A stretch of DNA of 64,000 bases from contig NZ_JAVDPZ010000007.1 of NCBI RefSeq assembly GCF_031453995.1, forward strand, positions 1-64,000, read 5' to 3'. The position numbers and the translations under genes were made by a program. Below are positions 7,834 through 17,370 of the stretch, piece by piece. Positions within the stretch are counted from its first letter, which is position 1. The number at the start of each line of letters is the position of its first letter. The notes below the pieces were generated by a model. The model ran no database searches, was not told the origin of the DNA, and saw only the letters and a program-made list of their open reading frames with translations. Source of the stretch: Nitrobacter vulgaris. Its GTDB lineage: Bacteria > Pseudomonadota > Alphaproteobacteria > Rhizobiales > Xanthobacteraceae.

Positions 7834-9054
7834 ATGGTAGAAGCACCGATTCTGATCGTCGGCGCCGGCCATGCCGGCTTTCAATTAGCGGCGTCGTTGC
7901 GTCAGGCCGGGTACGAGGGACCCGTCAGCCTCATCAATGACGAGCCGCATCTGCCCTATCAGCGGCCTCCGCTCTCGAAAGCCTATCTGAAAGGCGGCGG
8001 TGGTCCTGATACGGTGATGTTCAGGCCGGAGAAATTCTATCACGATCAGCGCATTGAGCTGATTTCCGATCGCGTCGTCGCCATCGACCGCAGCGCACTT
8101 CAACTCGTCTGCGCCTCCGGTGCTTCCCGCGCTTACAAGCACCTTGTACTGGCAACGGGCGCGCGCAACCGCCTGCTCGACATCCCCAACGCCGGTCTGA
8201 AGGATGTCCTCTATCTCCGATCGCTCGACGAAAGCGAGATGCTGCGGCAGCTCTTTCCTACCAGGCAGCGAGTGGTGGTTGTCGGGGCGGGCTTTATCGG
8301 TCTCGAATTCGCGGCGACCGCGCGGGCGAAGGGCCTCGAGGTCGATGTCGTGGAGCTTGCGCCTCGCGTGATGGCGCGTGCGGTCACGTCGGAGATTTCG
8401 GAGTTCTTTCAGCGCCGCCACAGCGAGGCAGGGATTCGGATTCATTTCGGAGTGCAGGCGACGAGCATCACCAGCAACGAAGGTCGTGTGACAGGCGTTA
8501 CCCTGAGCGACGGCAGGCCGATCGCAGCCGATCTCGTGGTCGTCGGCGTCGGCGTTTTGCCCAACGTCGAATTGGCGGCAGAGGCTGATCTTCCGGTGGC
8601 CTCCGGCATCATTGTCGATGAGCACCTGCTCACGGCCGATCCTAATATTTCAGCGATCGGCGATTGTGCGTTGTTTAAGAGCGTGCGCTTTGGTGCGCCG
8701 CTGCGGCTCGAATCCGTGCAGAATGCGGCCGATCAGGCTCGCTGCGTGGCGGCGCGGCTGACGGGTGATATGAAAAGCTATGACGGATTCCCGTGGTTCT
8801 GGAGCGATCAGGGGCCTGACAAGCTGCAGATCGCGGGCCTGACGACCGGCTACGATCAAGTCGTCGTGCGTGGCGACGCCGGGCAGGGGTCATTCTCCGC
8901 CTTCTGTTACAAGAACGGTCGCCTGATCGGAATCGAATCGGTCAATCGCGCCTCGGATCACGTCTTCGGCCGCCGCTTTCTGGCTGTGAACGGTTCGATC
9001 CCGCCGGAGCAGGCTGCCGATCCTGCTTTCGATCTGAAGCGGGCGCTTGCGTGA
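7834..9054 (+). CDS. FAD-dependent ferredoxin/rubredoxin reductase
   Basis: A 406-residue flavoprotein of the putidaredoxin-reductase type, passing electrons from NAD(P)H to a ferredoxin or rubredoxin, often for cytochrome P450 or ring-hydroxylating oxygenases. It has an N-terminal FAD Rossmann motif (ILIVGAGHAGFQLAASLRQ), the PYQRPPLSKAYL block typical of the family, a second NAD-binding Rossmann (VVVVGAGFIGLEFAATA), and the FAD-closing ISAIGDCALF. The C-terminal reductase domain includes FPWFWSDQGPDKLQIAGL. No ferredoxin or P450 gene is adjacent, so its partner is encoded elsewhere. See the leader frame just upstream. Confidence 0.9.
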   Translation: MVEAPILIVGAGHAGFQLAASLRQAGYEGPVSLINDEPHLPYQRPPLSKAYLKGGGGPDTVMFRPEKFYHDQRIELISDRVVAIDRSALQLVCASGASRAYKHLVLATGARNRLLDIPNAGLKDVLYLRSLDESEMLRQLFPTRQRVVVVGAGFIGLEFAATARAKGLEVDVVELAPRVMARAVTSEISEFFQRRHSEAGIRIHFGVQATSITSNEGRVTGVTLSDGRPIAADLVVVGVGVLPNVELAAEADLPVASGIIVDEHLLTADPNISAIGDCALFKSVRFGAPLRLESVQNAADQARCVAARLTGDMKSYDGFPWFWSDQGPDKLQIAGLTTGYDQVVVRGDAGQGSFSAFCYKNGRLIGIESVNRASDHVFGRRFLAVNGSIPPEQAADPAFDLKRALA

Positions 9055-9319
9055 AATTCTGCCGACAATGGGGACATCGCCTGTCCCATGACAGGCTCGA
9101 TAACCGGAGTGTCTATTGAACCATCGCACCATTCATCGAGCGGCAGTGATACTTTTATACGGCCTATATCTGGGTGGCGGATGTTATCGTTTGGTGGCGT
9201 GGCTATACTGTTCACAATCATGAAGTCATAGCAGACGGCAACTCGTCTCTCGGCGAGGCATATCCCGCAAATCAAAGGCCTGGGCACAGTCGCGAACCAG
9301 GATCACGAAGGAGAGAACG

Positions 9320-10579
9320 ATGACGGTTTACGCCGGCCCGGTCTTCGACATGGCGGTTCAGCAGTTCGGAGTCATCGCCAATCATCTCTCCATCCCGATG
9401 GACGAGCGAGAGCGTATCCTGATGCCGAAGCGGGCCATCACGATTTCCTGCCCGGTTCATCGCGATGACGGATCGATTGCGGTCTTCGAGGGATACCGCG
9501 TGCAGCATCATCTCACGCTAGGTCCGACAAAGGGCGGAACGCGCTTTGCGCCGTGCGTGGATATCGGCGAGGTAGCGGCACTCGCCATCTGGATGAGTTG
9601 GAAATGCGCGCTGGTCGGATTGCCTTATGGCGGAGCCAAAGGCGGCGTCAGGGTCGATCCCCAATCGATCTCAATCCGCGAATTGGAAGGGCTATCGCGC
9701 CGTTACATGCAGGAGATGATTCCGTTCGTCGGGCCGCACACCGATGTAATGGCCCCGGACATGGGCACTAATGAGCAGGTGATGGCTTGGTTCATGGATA
9801 CCTACTCCATGTATCAGGGCCGCACCGTCACGGAGATCGTCACCGGAAAGCCCGTAAGCTCGGGCGGCACGCTGGGGCGTCGCGAGGCTACGGGCCGCGG
9901 CGTCGCCCATCTCACCCGCCGCGTCATGAACGAACTCGGCATCGCGTTCGGTAGTGCGACCGCCGTCGTTCAGGGCTTTGGCAACGTTGGATCCCATGCG
10001 GCTCTCGAGCTTTACAACTCGGGCGTCAAAATCATCGCGGTGAGCGATCACACCGGTGCGCTTTATGACAGGAAGGGTCTGGATATTCCCGCGCTACTGC
10101 GCCACGCCGGGACGCATGGAAGTATCGCAGGATATTCCAATCAGCTTCAGTACGATCCCGCGGCGATCCTGACGCTACCGTGTGATGTGCTCGTTCCCGC
10201 CGCGGTGGAACGCGTGATTGATGCACATATCGCCGAGAACCTGAAATGCCGCGTTTTGGCCGAGGGCGCCAACGGGCCAACGACGCCTGAAGCGGATCTG
10301 ATCCTGGAGACGCGTCAGCATGAGATTTTTCTGATTCCCGACATCCTCTGCAATTCCGGTGGCGTGGTGGTGAGCTATTTCGAATGGGTTCAGGATCTAC
10401 AGCAACTGTTTTGGGAAGAAGACGAGGTGACGCGCCGCGAATATCAGATCCTGGATCGCGCCTTCGGGCAGATGGTCGATCGTGCGAAAAAGGACAATAT
10501 CTCGCATCGCACCGCGGCAATGGCGCTCGGCGTAGAGAAAGTGCGGGCTGCGAAGGCAACGCGGGGACTTTTTCCGTAA
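9320..10579 (+). CDS. Glu/Leu/Phe/Val-type amino acid dehydrogenase (glutamate dehydrogenase-like)
   Basis: A 419-residue oxidoreductase that interconverts an amino acid and its 2-oxo acid with NAD(P). The catalytic-lysine blocks are LGPTKGGTRFAP and GLPYGGAKGGVRVDP; the Asp motif is DVMAPDMGTNEQVMAWFMD; the Rossmann motif is AVVQGFGNVGSHAALEL. Its length and the ANGPTTPEAD block fit glutamate dehydrogenase better than leucine dehydrogenase (about 360 residues). GAAGGAGAG lies just before the ATG. The gene stands alone, with a terminator candidate after it. Confidence 0.9.
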   Translation: MTVYAGPVFDMAVQQFGVIANHLSIPMDERERILMPKRAITISCPVHRDDGSIAVFEGYRVQHHLTLGPTKGGTRFAPCVDIGEVAALAIWMSWKCALVGLPYGGAKGGVRVDPQSISIRELEGLSRRYMQEMIPFVGPHTDVMAPDMGTNEQVMAWFMDTYSMYQGRTVTEIVTGKPVSSGGTLGRREATGRGVAHLTRRVMNELGIAFGSATAVVQGFGNVGSHAALELYNSGVKIIAVSDHTGALYDRKGLDIPALLRHAGTHGSIAGYSNQLQYDPAAILTLPCDVLVPAAVERVIDAHIAENLKCRVLAEGANGPTTPEADLILETRQHEIFLIPDILCNSGGVVVSYFEWVQDLQQLFWEEDEVTRREYQILDRAFGQMVDRAKKDNISHRTAAMALGVEKVRAAKATRGLFP

Positions 10580-10616
10580 ACCTCTGACCGGACAGCCGCA
10601 TCTACAGTTCTCCGGT

Positions 10617-10652
10617 ATCGGGGGACCAAGCCCCTCGATCATTTTCGTTTTA
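10617..10652 (+). terminator. Terminator after the dehydrogenase gene
   Basis: ATCGGGGG (10617-10624) pairs with CCCCTCGAT (10631-10639) across a six-base loop, followed by the T-rich tract CATTTTCGTTTTA. A good intrinsic terminator candidate that also isolates the TetR promoter. Confidence 0.6.
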
Positions 10653-10680
10653 ATTGAAATGATGCGATGCAACATTTCTC

Positions 10681-10710
10681 TTGACTAAGATAGAGTGAGT
10701 GCTTACTCAC
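10681..10710 (+). promoter_or_regulatory. Promoter and operator palindrome of the TetR-RND operon
   Basis: TTGACT (10681-10686) is a near-consensus -35 box. GTGAGTGCTTACTCAC (10695-10710) is a palindrome with perfect GTGAGT/ACTCAC arms lying where the -10 region must be. TetR repressors of RND pumps commonly bind TGAGT-type palindromes overlapping the promoter, so this is probably an autoregulatory operator. It also argues against the GTG at 10695 as start codon. Confidence 0.6.
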
Positions 10711-10715
10711 GTCCC

Positions 10716-11417
10716 ATGAGCAATCTGCGAATGACCAGCGATGTACGGCGGGAGTTGATCCTGAGCGCTGCGAAACGGTGTTTCGCGCATAACGGGTTCG
10801 CCGGTACGACAACCAAGAGCGTTGCGACCGCCGCCTCGATTTCCGAGGCGTTACTGTTCAAACACTTTCCCACCAAGGCCGCGCTCTATGCCGAAATTCT
10901 GGCTGAAGCCTGCCAGGCCGATCCGGCGCTGCATCGCTTGCTTGATCGCGAGCCTTCAACCGAGACGCTCGTCATTCTTATCCGCGGCATGGTCAAGCAC
11001 TTCCTGAATGCCTCGGCTTCGCCGGATCAACAGGAGGCGCAGCGTCTGCGTCTCATGGTTTCAAGTCAGCTTGACGATGGTGAATTTGCCCGATTGCTAT
11101 ACAAAAAAATCCGAGACCTGATTGGCCAAGCTTTCACGGCCTCACTTGAGCGCGCGATTGCCGCCGGGGATGCGGTGCCGGTCGGGCGCGAGCCGCTCAA
11201 TCTGTTTTGGTTTGCGCATCATACCGTTCTCATGATGGTTCTAACTGACCTTCCCTCCGTTCCAACCCTGTCATACGGCAGCGGACCCGACCTGGAGCGG
11301 CAGATTTGTGAGTTCATTCTTCGAGGGGTTGGTCTGAATGCAGCGGCAATTGCCTTGCATCTGGACCGGGAAGCTGTATTCAACGCCGCCCAAACGTCGG
11401 CCGCAGAAAGTGCATGA
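10716..11417 (+). CDS. TetR-family transcriptional repressor of the efflux operon
   Basis: A 233-residue regulator. The N-terminal TetR helix-turn-helix is clear (residues about 10-57: ILSAAKRCFAHNGFAGTTTK then SVATAASISEALLFKHFPTK). The ligand-binding C-terminal half has no recognisable specificity. An alternative GTG start at 10695 lies inside the operator palindrome, so the ATG at 10716 (or 10731) is preferred. The stop is one base from the ATG of the adaptor gene, so the repressor sits in the operon it most likely controls. Confidence 0.88.
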   Translation: MSNLRMTSDVRRELILSAAKRCFAHNGFAGTTTKSVATAASISEALLFKHFPTKAALYAEILAEACQADPALHRLLDREPSTETLVILIRGMVKHFLNASASPDQQEAQRLRLMVSSQLDDGEFARLLYKKIRDLIGQAFTASLERAIAAGDAVPVGREPLNLFWFAHHTVLMMVLTDLPSVPTLSYGSGPDLERQICEFILRGVGLNAAAIALHLDREAVFNAAQTSAAESA

Positions 11418-11418
11418 C

Positions 11419-12630
11419 ATGACGGTAAGAAGGGAAGGCAATACCGGCGACAAGACCATCGCACCGCCGCGTGAACTGGACGAGAAGCCTCGCACGCGCC
11501 CGGTGCGCATGATGCGCTGGTTTGTCATTGTAGGCGTACTGCTCGCGTTGCTCGTCGGCGGGTTGGTCGGATTCAACGCGTTCCGCGCGCACATGATCGC
11601 GCAGTTCTTCGCCAACAACAAGCCGCCGGCGGTGACGATCAGTGCGGTCGAGGCGAAGTCCGAGGTGCTGCCGAACCTGCAGCGTGCGGTCGGCAGTCTG
11701 GCCGCGGTGCATCAGGTCAACGTCACCTCCGACGTCAGCGGCCGTATCACCGACATCCTGTTCACCGCCGGCAGTCGCGTCACCAAGGGCACGCCGCTGG
11801 TGCAACTGTTCGACAAGCCGGAGCAAGGCGATCTGGCCAATTACAAGGCCCAGGCGACGGTGGCCAGGCTCGCGCTGGATCGGGCGAAGCAACTCGCTGC
11901 ACGTCAGGTCGGCGCACAGGTAACGGTGGACACGACGCAGGCCGCGTTCGACCAGGCCAATGCCGGCATAGCCAAGACCGAGGCGATCATTTCGCAGAAG
12001 CTGGTGCGCGCGCCGTTCGATGGCGTGCTCGGCGTGCGTCAGGTGGAGGTAGGACAATTCCTCACTGCCGGCACACAGGTCGTGTCGCTGACCGATCTGT
12101 CGACGCTGTTTGCGAACTTCACCGTCACTGAAAAGGAAAGTGGACGGCTTTCCGTCGGCCAGACGGTGCGGGTGTCGGTCGATGCCTATCCGGGCAAAAA
12201 GTTCGAGGGCAGGATCACGACCATCGAGCCTCAGATAGCCACCGAAACCCGCAACATCCGTGTCCAGGCCACTATCGCCAACCCCGACGACATCCTTAAA
12301 CCCGGCATGTTTGCCGATGTCATCGTGGTGCTGCCGGAGAAGCCGCCGGTTATCACGGTCGCGGAAACCGCAGTCGAGTACACCCTGTATGGCGACTCCG
12401 TCTATCTCATCAAGGAGAAGAAGGAGGATGACGGCAAGACCAGCTTGACTGTCGAACGCACCTTCGTGCGCACCGGCGATCGGATCGATGGCCGCGCTGT
12501 CATTGAGAAAGGGCTGCAGCCGGGCGACAAGGTCGCTGCGGTCGGCCAGCTCAAGCTGCAGTCGGGCGCCGCGGTCGAGATTTCGAAGGATCCGCTGCCG
12601 CAGATTCCGGAGAAACCGCCGCTGAACTGA
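11419..12630 (+). CDS. RND efflux periplasmic adaptor (membrane fusion protein)
   Basis: A 403-residue HlyD/AcrA-type adaptor linking an RND pump to an outer-membrane channel. It has one N-terminal membrane anchor (residues about 33-53) instead of a lipoprotein signal. Then come the lipoyl-like half-motif (VTSDVSGRITDILFTAGSRV), a coiled-coil hairpin (about 135-195), the second half-motif (KLVRAPFDGVLGVRQVEVGQ), and the beta-barrel domain (ANFTVTEKESGRLSVGQTVR). The ATG at 11419 follows the TetR stop by one base; a frame starting upstream overlaps tetR and is not needed. Confidence 0.92.
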   Translation: MTVRREGNTGDKTIAPPRELDEKPRTRPVRMMRWFVIVGVLLALLVGGLVGFNAFRAHMIAQFFANNKPPAVTISAVEAKSEVLPNLQRAVGSLAAVHQVNVTSDVSGRITDILFTAGSRVTKGTPLVQLFDKPEQGDLANYKAQATVARLALDRAKQLAARQVGAQVTVDTTQAAFDQANAGIAKTEAIISQKLVRAPFDGVLGVRQVEVGQFLTAGTQVVSLTDLSTLFANFTVTEKESGRLSVGQTVRVSVDAYPGKKFEGRITTIEPQIATETRNIRVQATIANPDDILKPGMFADVIVVLPEKPPVITVAETAVEYTLYGDSVYLIKEKKEDDGKTSLTVERTFVRTGDRIDGRAVIEKGLQPGDKVAAVGQLKLQSGAAVEISKDPLPQIPEKPPLN

Positions 12631-12728
12631 TTTCAGAAACGGGTCCGCCAAGGCGGCCCCGCATCGATTGAACGTCTCGCGGTTGTGCTTCGATCCACGG
12701 AGCGGCCACGCGTCAACGGAGCGCCTGC

Positions 12729-15700
12729 ATGGCATTCACGGACATCTTCATCAAGCGGCCGGTATTGTCGGTCGTCGTCAGCCTGCTGATCCTGCTGATC
12801 GGCATGGCGGCGGCCTACAATTTGCCGGTCCGGCAGTATCCGAAGCTGTCCAACACCGTGATCACCGTCACCACGGCGTATCCGGGCGCGTCGCCGGATT
12901 TGATGCAAGGTTTTATCACCACGCCGATCGAGCAGGCGGTCGCGTCGGCCGAGGGCGTCGACTACATCACCTCGTCCTCGACCCAGAGCCAGAGCCAAAT
13001 CAAGGTCTACGTCAAACTGAACTTTGATCCGAATGCGGCGCTCACTGAGGTTTTGTCGAAGGTCAATTCGGTGAGATACCTGATCCCGAAGGAAGCCAAC
13101 GACCCGGTGATTTTGAAGTCCACCGGTGAAACTACGGCGGTGATGTATATCGGCTTCTCGAGCGACGAACTCTCTGGTTCGGCTATCTCCGATTACTTGA
13201 CGCGCGTGGTGCAGCCGATCCTTTCGACCGTGGACGGCGTGGCTTCGGCCGACATCCTCGGCGGCCAGACCTTCGCGATGCGGGTGTGGCTCGATCCGAT
13301 AAAGATGGCCGGACGCAATGTGACCACCACGGAAGTCGCCCTCGCGATCGCCGCTAACAACTTCCAGGCGGCGGCGGGGCAGACTAAAGGCTACTATACG
13401 ATCTCCAACGTTTCGACCAATACCGACCTGCAAAGCGTCGAGCAGTTCAAGCGCATGACGGTGAAGGCCAAGGACGGCGGCTTTGTGCGCATGGAAGACA
13501 TCGCCCAGGTGGAGCTTGCGGCGCAAAGCACGAACGCCAGCGTTGCTTTCAGCGGACAGCGCGCGATCTTTATCGGCGTGCAGGCAACCCCGCAGGGCAA
13601 CCCGCTGAATATCGTCTCCGGAGTGCGGGCGCTGTTTCCGGACATCGAGCGGAATCTTCCTCCCTCGATGAAGATGAAAGTGGCTTACGACTCGACCAAG
13701 TTCATTACCTCCTCGATCCATGAAGTGCAGAACACGCTGATCGAGGCGGTTCTCATCGTTATCGTCGTGATCTTCCTGTTTCTCGCCTCGCTGCGTTCGG
13801 TCATCATTCCGGTGGTAACGATCCCGCTGTCGCTGATCGGCGTCTGCGCACTGATGATGGTGGCGGGATTCAGCTTCAACCTGTTGACGCTGCTGGCGAT
13901 GGTGCTTGCGATCGGCCTCGTGGTCGATGACGCCATCGTGGTGGTGGAAAACATCCACCGCCATCTCGAGGAGGGCAAGACGGCGGTTCAGGCGTCCTTG
14001 CAGGGCGCGCGCGAAATCGTCGGCCCGGTCATCTCGATGACGATCACGCTGGCCGCGGTGTATGCGCCGATCGGCTTCCTCGGCGGTCTCACCGGCGCGC
14101 TGTTTCGCGAATTCGCTTTCACCCTGGCGGGGGCGGTGATCGTCTCCGGCGTCATCGCGCTGACACTGTCGCCGATGATGTGCTCGGTGCTGCTCAAGCA
14201 CGGCGGGCAGGGGTGGTTCGCCACCAAGGTCGACAGGATATTCAGCTCGGTTACCGATTGGTACGGCCGGAAGCTGGATCGCGCGCTCGACTACCGGCCG
14301 GTGACGGCGCTATTCGCGGTGACGATCCTCGGGCTGGTCGGCTTTCTCTACATGAACACCTCGACGGAGCTGGCGCCCGAAGAGGATCAGGGCATCGTGT
14401 TCGCGGTCATCAAGGCGCCGAAATACGCCAACATCGACTACATGGATTTTTACGGTAACAAGCTCGATAAGGCATATGCGGAGTTTCCCGAGACCGACCT
14501 GCGCTTCGTGATCAACGGCACCAACGGCATCAACGATGGCATCGCCGGCATGTTGTTGAAACCGTGGGACGAACGCAAGCGCTCCGCAATGACCATCAAG
14601 CCGCTGGTGCAGGCTGAAATCAGCAAGGTTGAGGGCGTGAACGCTTTCGCCTTCAACCGGCCGCCGCTGCCGGGCGGTCCGGGCGGTCTGCCGGTCCAGA
14701 TGGTGCTCTACAGCACATCCAGCTTCCAGACGGTCTATGAGGAGATGATTAAACTCAAGGAGGCGGCGAAGAAGAGTGGCCTCTTCATCGTCAGCGATAG
14801 CGACCTCGACTACAACCAGCCGGTAGTGCGCGTCGCTATCGATCGGACCAAGGCGAACGACCTCGGCGTCACCATGCAGCAGCTCGGCGGGACGCTGGCG
14901 ACGTTGCTCGGCGGCAACTATGTGAACCGGTTCAACCTCCAGGGGCGCTCCTATCAGGTGATCCCGCAGGTGCCGCGCGGCGAGCGCCTGTCGCCGCAAT
15001 CCCTCGATGGGTATTACGTGCCGGGAGCCGGCGGCCAGCAGATTCCGCTGTCCACGCTGGTCTCGATCAAGACTGAAACCGATCCCAATGCGCTGACCCA
15101 CTACAACCAGCTGAATGCGGCGACCTTCCAGGCCGTGCCGATGCCGGGCGTGACGGTGGGCAAGGCCGTGGAGTTCCTCGAACAGCAGGCGAAAAACCTG
15201 CCGAAGGGATTCAGTCACGATTATCTCGCCGACGCACGACAATACGTCACGGAAGGCAATCAGCTCGCGATTGCCTTCGGCTTCGCACTCATCATCATCT
15301 TCCTGGTGCTGGCGGCGCAGTTCGAAAGCCTGCGTGATCCGCTCGTCATCATGATTAGCGTGCCGATGGCGATTTTGGGTGCGCTGATTCCGTTGTTCTT
15401 CGGTATCGCGACGATCAACATCTATACTCAGGTAGGCCTGCTGACGCTGATCGGCCTAATCAGCAAGCACGGCATCCTGATGGTCGAATTCGCCAACGAG
15501 CTTCAGCTCAACGAGAAGCTCAGCAAACGGTTGGCCATCGAGAAAGCGGCGCGGGTCAGGCTGCGTCCGATTTTGATGACGACCGCGGCGATGGTTACAG
15601 GTCTGCTGCCGCTGCTGACGGCGTCGGGAGCGGGCGCGGCGAGCCGGTTCTCGATTGGCCTTGTCGTCGTGGCCGGCATGATGATCGGAACGCTGTTCAC

Positions 15701-15824
15701 CCTGTTCGTGCTTCCGGCTGTCTATGTCGCGATCGCGACCGATCATCTTAGCGGCACCAAGTCTGAACGTCGCAGGCAGATCGCTGAATTCGACATGGAG
15801 TCGAACGCCCTGCGACCGACGTGA
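12729..15824 (+). CDS. RND multidrug efflux permease (HAE1 type)
   Basis: A 1031-residue proton-driven inner-membrane pump of the AcrB/MexI type. It begins FTDIFIKRPVLSVVVSLLIL. The porter-domain gating segment is PVRQYPKLSNTVITVTTAYP. Proton-relay aspartates are in MVLAIGLVVDDAIVVVENIH. The second half repeats the fold with PMAILGALIPLFFG and GLISKHGILMVEFANEL. Two large periplasmic loops are present and the length is standard. No outer-membrane factor gene follows, so a TolC-like channel must come from elsewhere. Substrates are unknown. Confidence 0.95.
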   Translation: MAFTDIFIKRPVLSVVVSLLILLIGMAAAYNLPVRQYPKLSNTVITVTTAYPGASPDLMQGFITTPIEQAVASAEGVDYITSSSTQSQSQIKVYVKLNFDPNAALTEVLSKVNSVRYLIPKEANDPVILKSTGETTAVMYIGFSSDELSGSAISDYLTRVVQPILSTVDGVASADILGGQTFAMRVWLDPIKMAGRNVTTTEVALAIAANNFQAAAGQTKGYYTISNVSTNTDLQSVEQFKRMTVKAKDGGFVRMEDIAQVELAAQSTNASVAFSGQRAIFIGVQATPQGNPLNIVSGVRALFPDIERNLPPSMKMKVAYDSTKFITSSIHEVQNTLIEAVLIVIVVIFLFLASLRSVIIPVVTIPLSLIGVCALMMVAGFSFNLLTLLAMVLAIGLVVDDAIVVVENIHRHLEEGKTAVQASLQGAREIVGPVISMTITLAAVYAPIGFLGGLTGALFREFAFTLAGAVIVSGVIALTLSPMMCSVLLKHGGQGWFATKVDRIFSSVTDWYGRKLDRALDYRPVTALFAVTILGLVGFLYMNTSTELAPEEDQGIVFAVIKAPKYANIDYMDFYGNKLDKAYAEFPETDLRFVINGTNGINDGIAGMLLKPWDERKRSAMTIKPLVQAEISKVEGVNAFAFNRPPLPGGPGGLPVQMVLYSTSSFQTVYEEMIKLKEAAKKSGLFIVSDSDLDYNQPVVRVAIDRTKANDLGVTMQQLGGTLATLLGGNYVNRFNLQGRSYQVIPQVPRGERLSPQSLDGYYVPGAGGQQIPLSTLVSIKTETDPNALTHYNQLNAATFQAVPMPGVTVGKAVEFLEQQAKNLPKGFSHDYLADARQYVTEGNQLAIAFGFALIIIFLVLAAQFESLRDPLVIMISVPMAILGALIPLFFGIATINIYTQVGLLTLIGLISKHGILMVEFANELQLNEKLSKRLAIEKAARVRLRPILMTTAAMVTGLLPLLTASGAGAASRFSIGLVVVAGMMIGTLFTLFVLPAVYVAIATDHLSGTKSERRRQIAEFDMESNALRPT

Positions 15825-16018
15825 GGATCGAAAATGTATCAGCGGTCATGATTTGCCGCGTTCACCGTGTCAGTCCCATCATCCCCGGCTCTTTGCATGT
15901 TCGCGAGGTCGGAGAACCACTGGCCACAACCGGGCGGTTTGCGCACCTGAACTTCAATACTTAAGTCTGAAGGACAACGTTCGGCAAAGCCGTGCGATTT
16001 TTGCGTTCGGAGAGCCGC

Positions 16019-17272
16019 GTGGCGCTAATCAAATCCGATGTTCTGGTCTTGGGTGCGGGAATTGTCGGCGTTTCCGCGGCGCTGCATCTTCAGAAGCGCG
16101 GGCGCGATGTCATCCTTGTCGACCGGCATGAAAGGGCCGGCGAGGAGACGAGCTACGGAAACGCTGGCTTGATCGAATGCGCGTCGGTTTTCCCGTACGT
16201 GTTTCCTTACGATCTGCGGCAGGTTCTGCGCTACGCGCTGAACCGGTTTCCCGAGGCGCATTATCGGTTTCGCGATCTGCCTGCTTTTTTGCCGTGGTTG
16301 ATTCGTTATATTTTTGCATCCTCGCCTGAACGCGCGTTCCGCAGCGCAATGGCGGCGTTACCGCTGATTCAGCGCAGCCTTGTCGAGCATGAAACTCTGA
16401 TCGCAGAAGCAGGCGTGCCCCAGCTTCTGCGCCGGACCGGCTGGATCAAGCTGTTCCGCTCGAACGCGACGCTGGACAAGGGCATCGCGGACCTCGAGCG
16501 CGTTCGTCGGTATGGCGTCGAAGGAGATGTTCTCGATGCCAAGGGGATCGCCGCACGCGAGCCGAATTTGTCGGGAACGTTCGCCGGTGCGATTCACTGG
16601 CCGGCGCCGGGCTTTATCCCGGATCCGGGCGCGCTGACGAAAGCCTATGCGGCGTTGTTCATGCGCCGAGGCGGCCGTTTTGTTGCGGCCGACGCGCGTA
16701 CGCTGACGCAAAGTCAGGCGGCATGGCGCATCGAGGGCCCGAACGGAGCGCTGATGGGGCGCGAGGCCGTGATTGCCCTGGGGCCGTGGTCGGATGATGT
16801 CTTCCGCGGATTCGGCTACAACATGCCGCTCGGCATCAAGCGCGGTTATCACCTGCATCTGGCGCCGCGCGGCAATGCGGTGCTCAATCGTCCTGTTCTC
16901 GATTCGGATCTCGGCTATCTGTTGGCGCCGATGAATCAGGGCATCCGCCTGACGACCGGTGCGGAGTTCGCGCGGCGCGACGCTCCTCCGACCCCGGTGC
17001 AGATTGAACGGGCGCTGCCTCTGGCGCGCGAGTTGTTTCCCCTGGGTGAGGCGATCGATGCGACGCCCTGGATGGGGAGACGTCCGTGTATGCCTGATAT
17101 GCTGCCGGTGATTGGAAAGGCGGCCCGCCATGCCGGATTGTGGTTCAATTTTGGACACCAGCATCACGGTCTGACCCTGGGTCCGGCAACAGGCCGGCTG
17201 CTGGCCGAAATGATGACGGGTGCCGCGCCGTTTGCAGACCCGAGACCGTTTGCCGCGGAACGCTTTCGCTGA
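16019..17272 (+). CDS. FAD-dependent oxidoreductase, D-amino acid dehydrogenase (DadA)-like
   Basis: A 417-residue DAO-family flavoprotein. The FAD motif is VLVLGAGIVGVSAALHLQKR; ETSYGNAGLIECASVFPYVF resembles the substrate-side loop of DadA. The C-terminal block LWFNFGHQHHGLTLGPATGR closes the FAD site as in D-amino acid dehydrogenases. Members oxidise D-amino acids or related amines, often at the membrane. The GTG at 16019 is preferred because CGGAGAG precedes it; a GTG at 15992 is also open. No racemase gene is adjacent. Confidence 0.85.
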   Translation: MALIKSDVLVLGAGIVGVSAALHLQKRGRDVILVDRHERAGEETSYGNAGLIECASVFPYVFPYDLRQVLRYALNRFPEAHYRFRDLPAFLPWLIRYIFASSPERAFRSAMAALPLIQRSLVEHETLIAEAGVPQLLRRTGWIKLFRSNATLDKGIADLERVRRYGVEGDVLDAKGIAAREPNLSGTFAGAIHWPAPGFIPDPGALTKAYAALFMRRGGRFVAADARTLTQSQAAWRIEGPNGALMGREAVIALGPWSDDVFRGFGYNMPLGIKRGYHLHLAPRGNAVLNRPVLDSDLGYLLAPMNQGIRLTTGAEFARRDAPPTPVQIERALPLARELFPLGEAIDATPWMGRRPCMPDMLPVIGKAARHAGLWFNFGHQHHGLTLGPATGRLLAEMMTGAAPFADPRPFAAERFR

Positions 17273-17370
17273 ATATTGGTCTGCGCCGCCGCACCGTTGC
17301 CGTGATGACTTGCGCCACAGGCGTCTCCATAGCGATACTGCGCCGCGTCGGCACATCTAAGGAGCGCTCC

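Noticed and set aside
9060..9110. Inverted GGGACA/TGTCCC near the end of the flavoprotein gene as a terminator
   Set aside because: Short stem and no T-run.
11380..12735. 451-codon minus-strand frame opposite the RND adaptor
   Set aside because: Same artefact; no ribosome site or domain.
12633..14201. 522-codon open frame on the minus strand opposite the RND pump
   Set aside because: Its translation is rich in Arg, His and Asp with no recognisable domain, exactly opposite a clear RND permease; a codon-bias artefact of GC-rich DNA.
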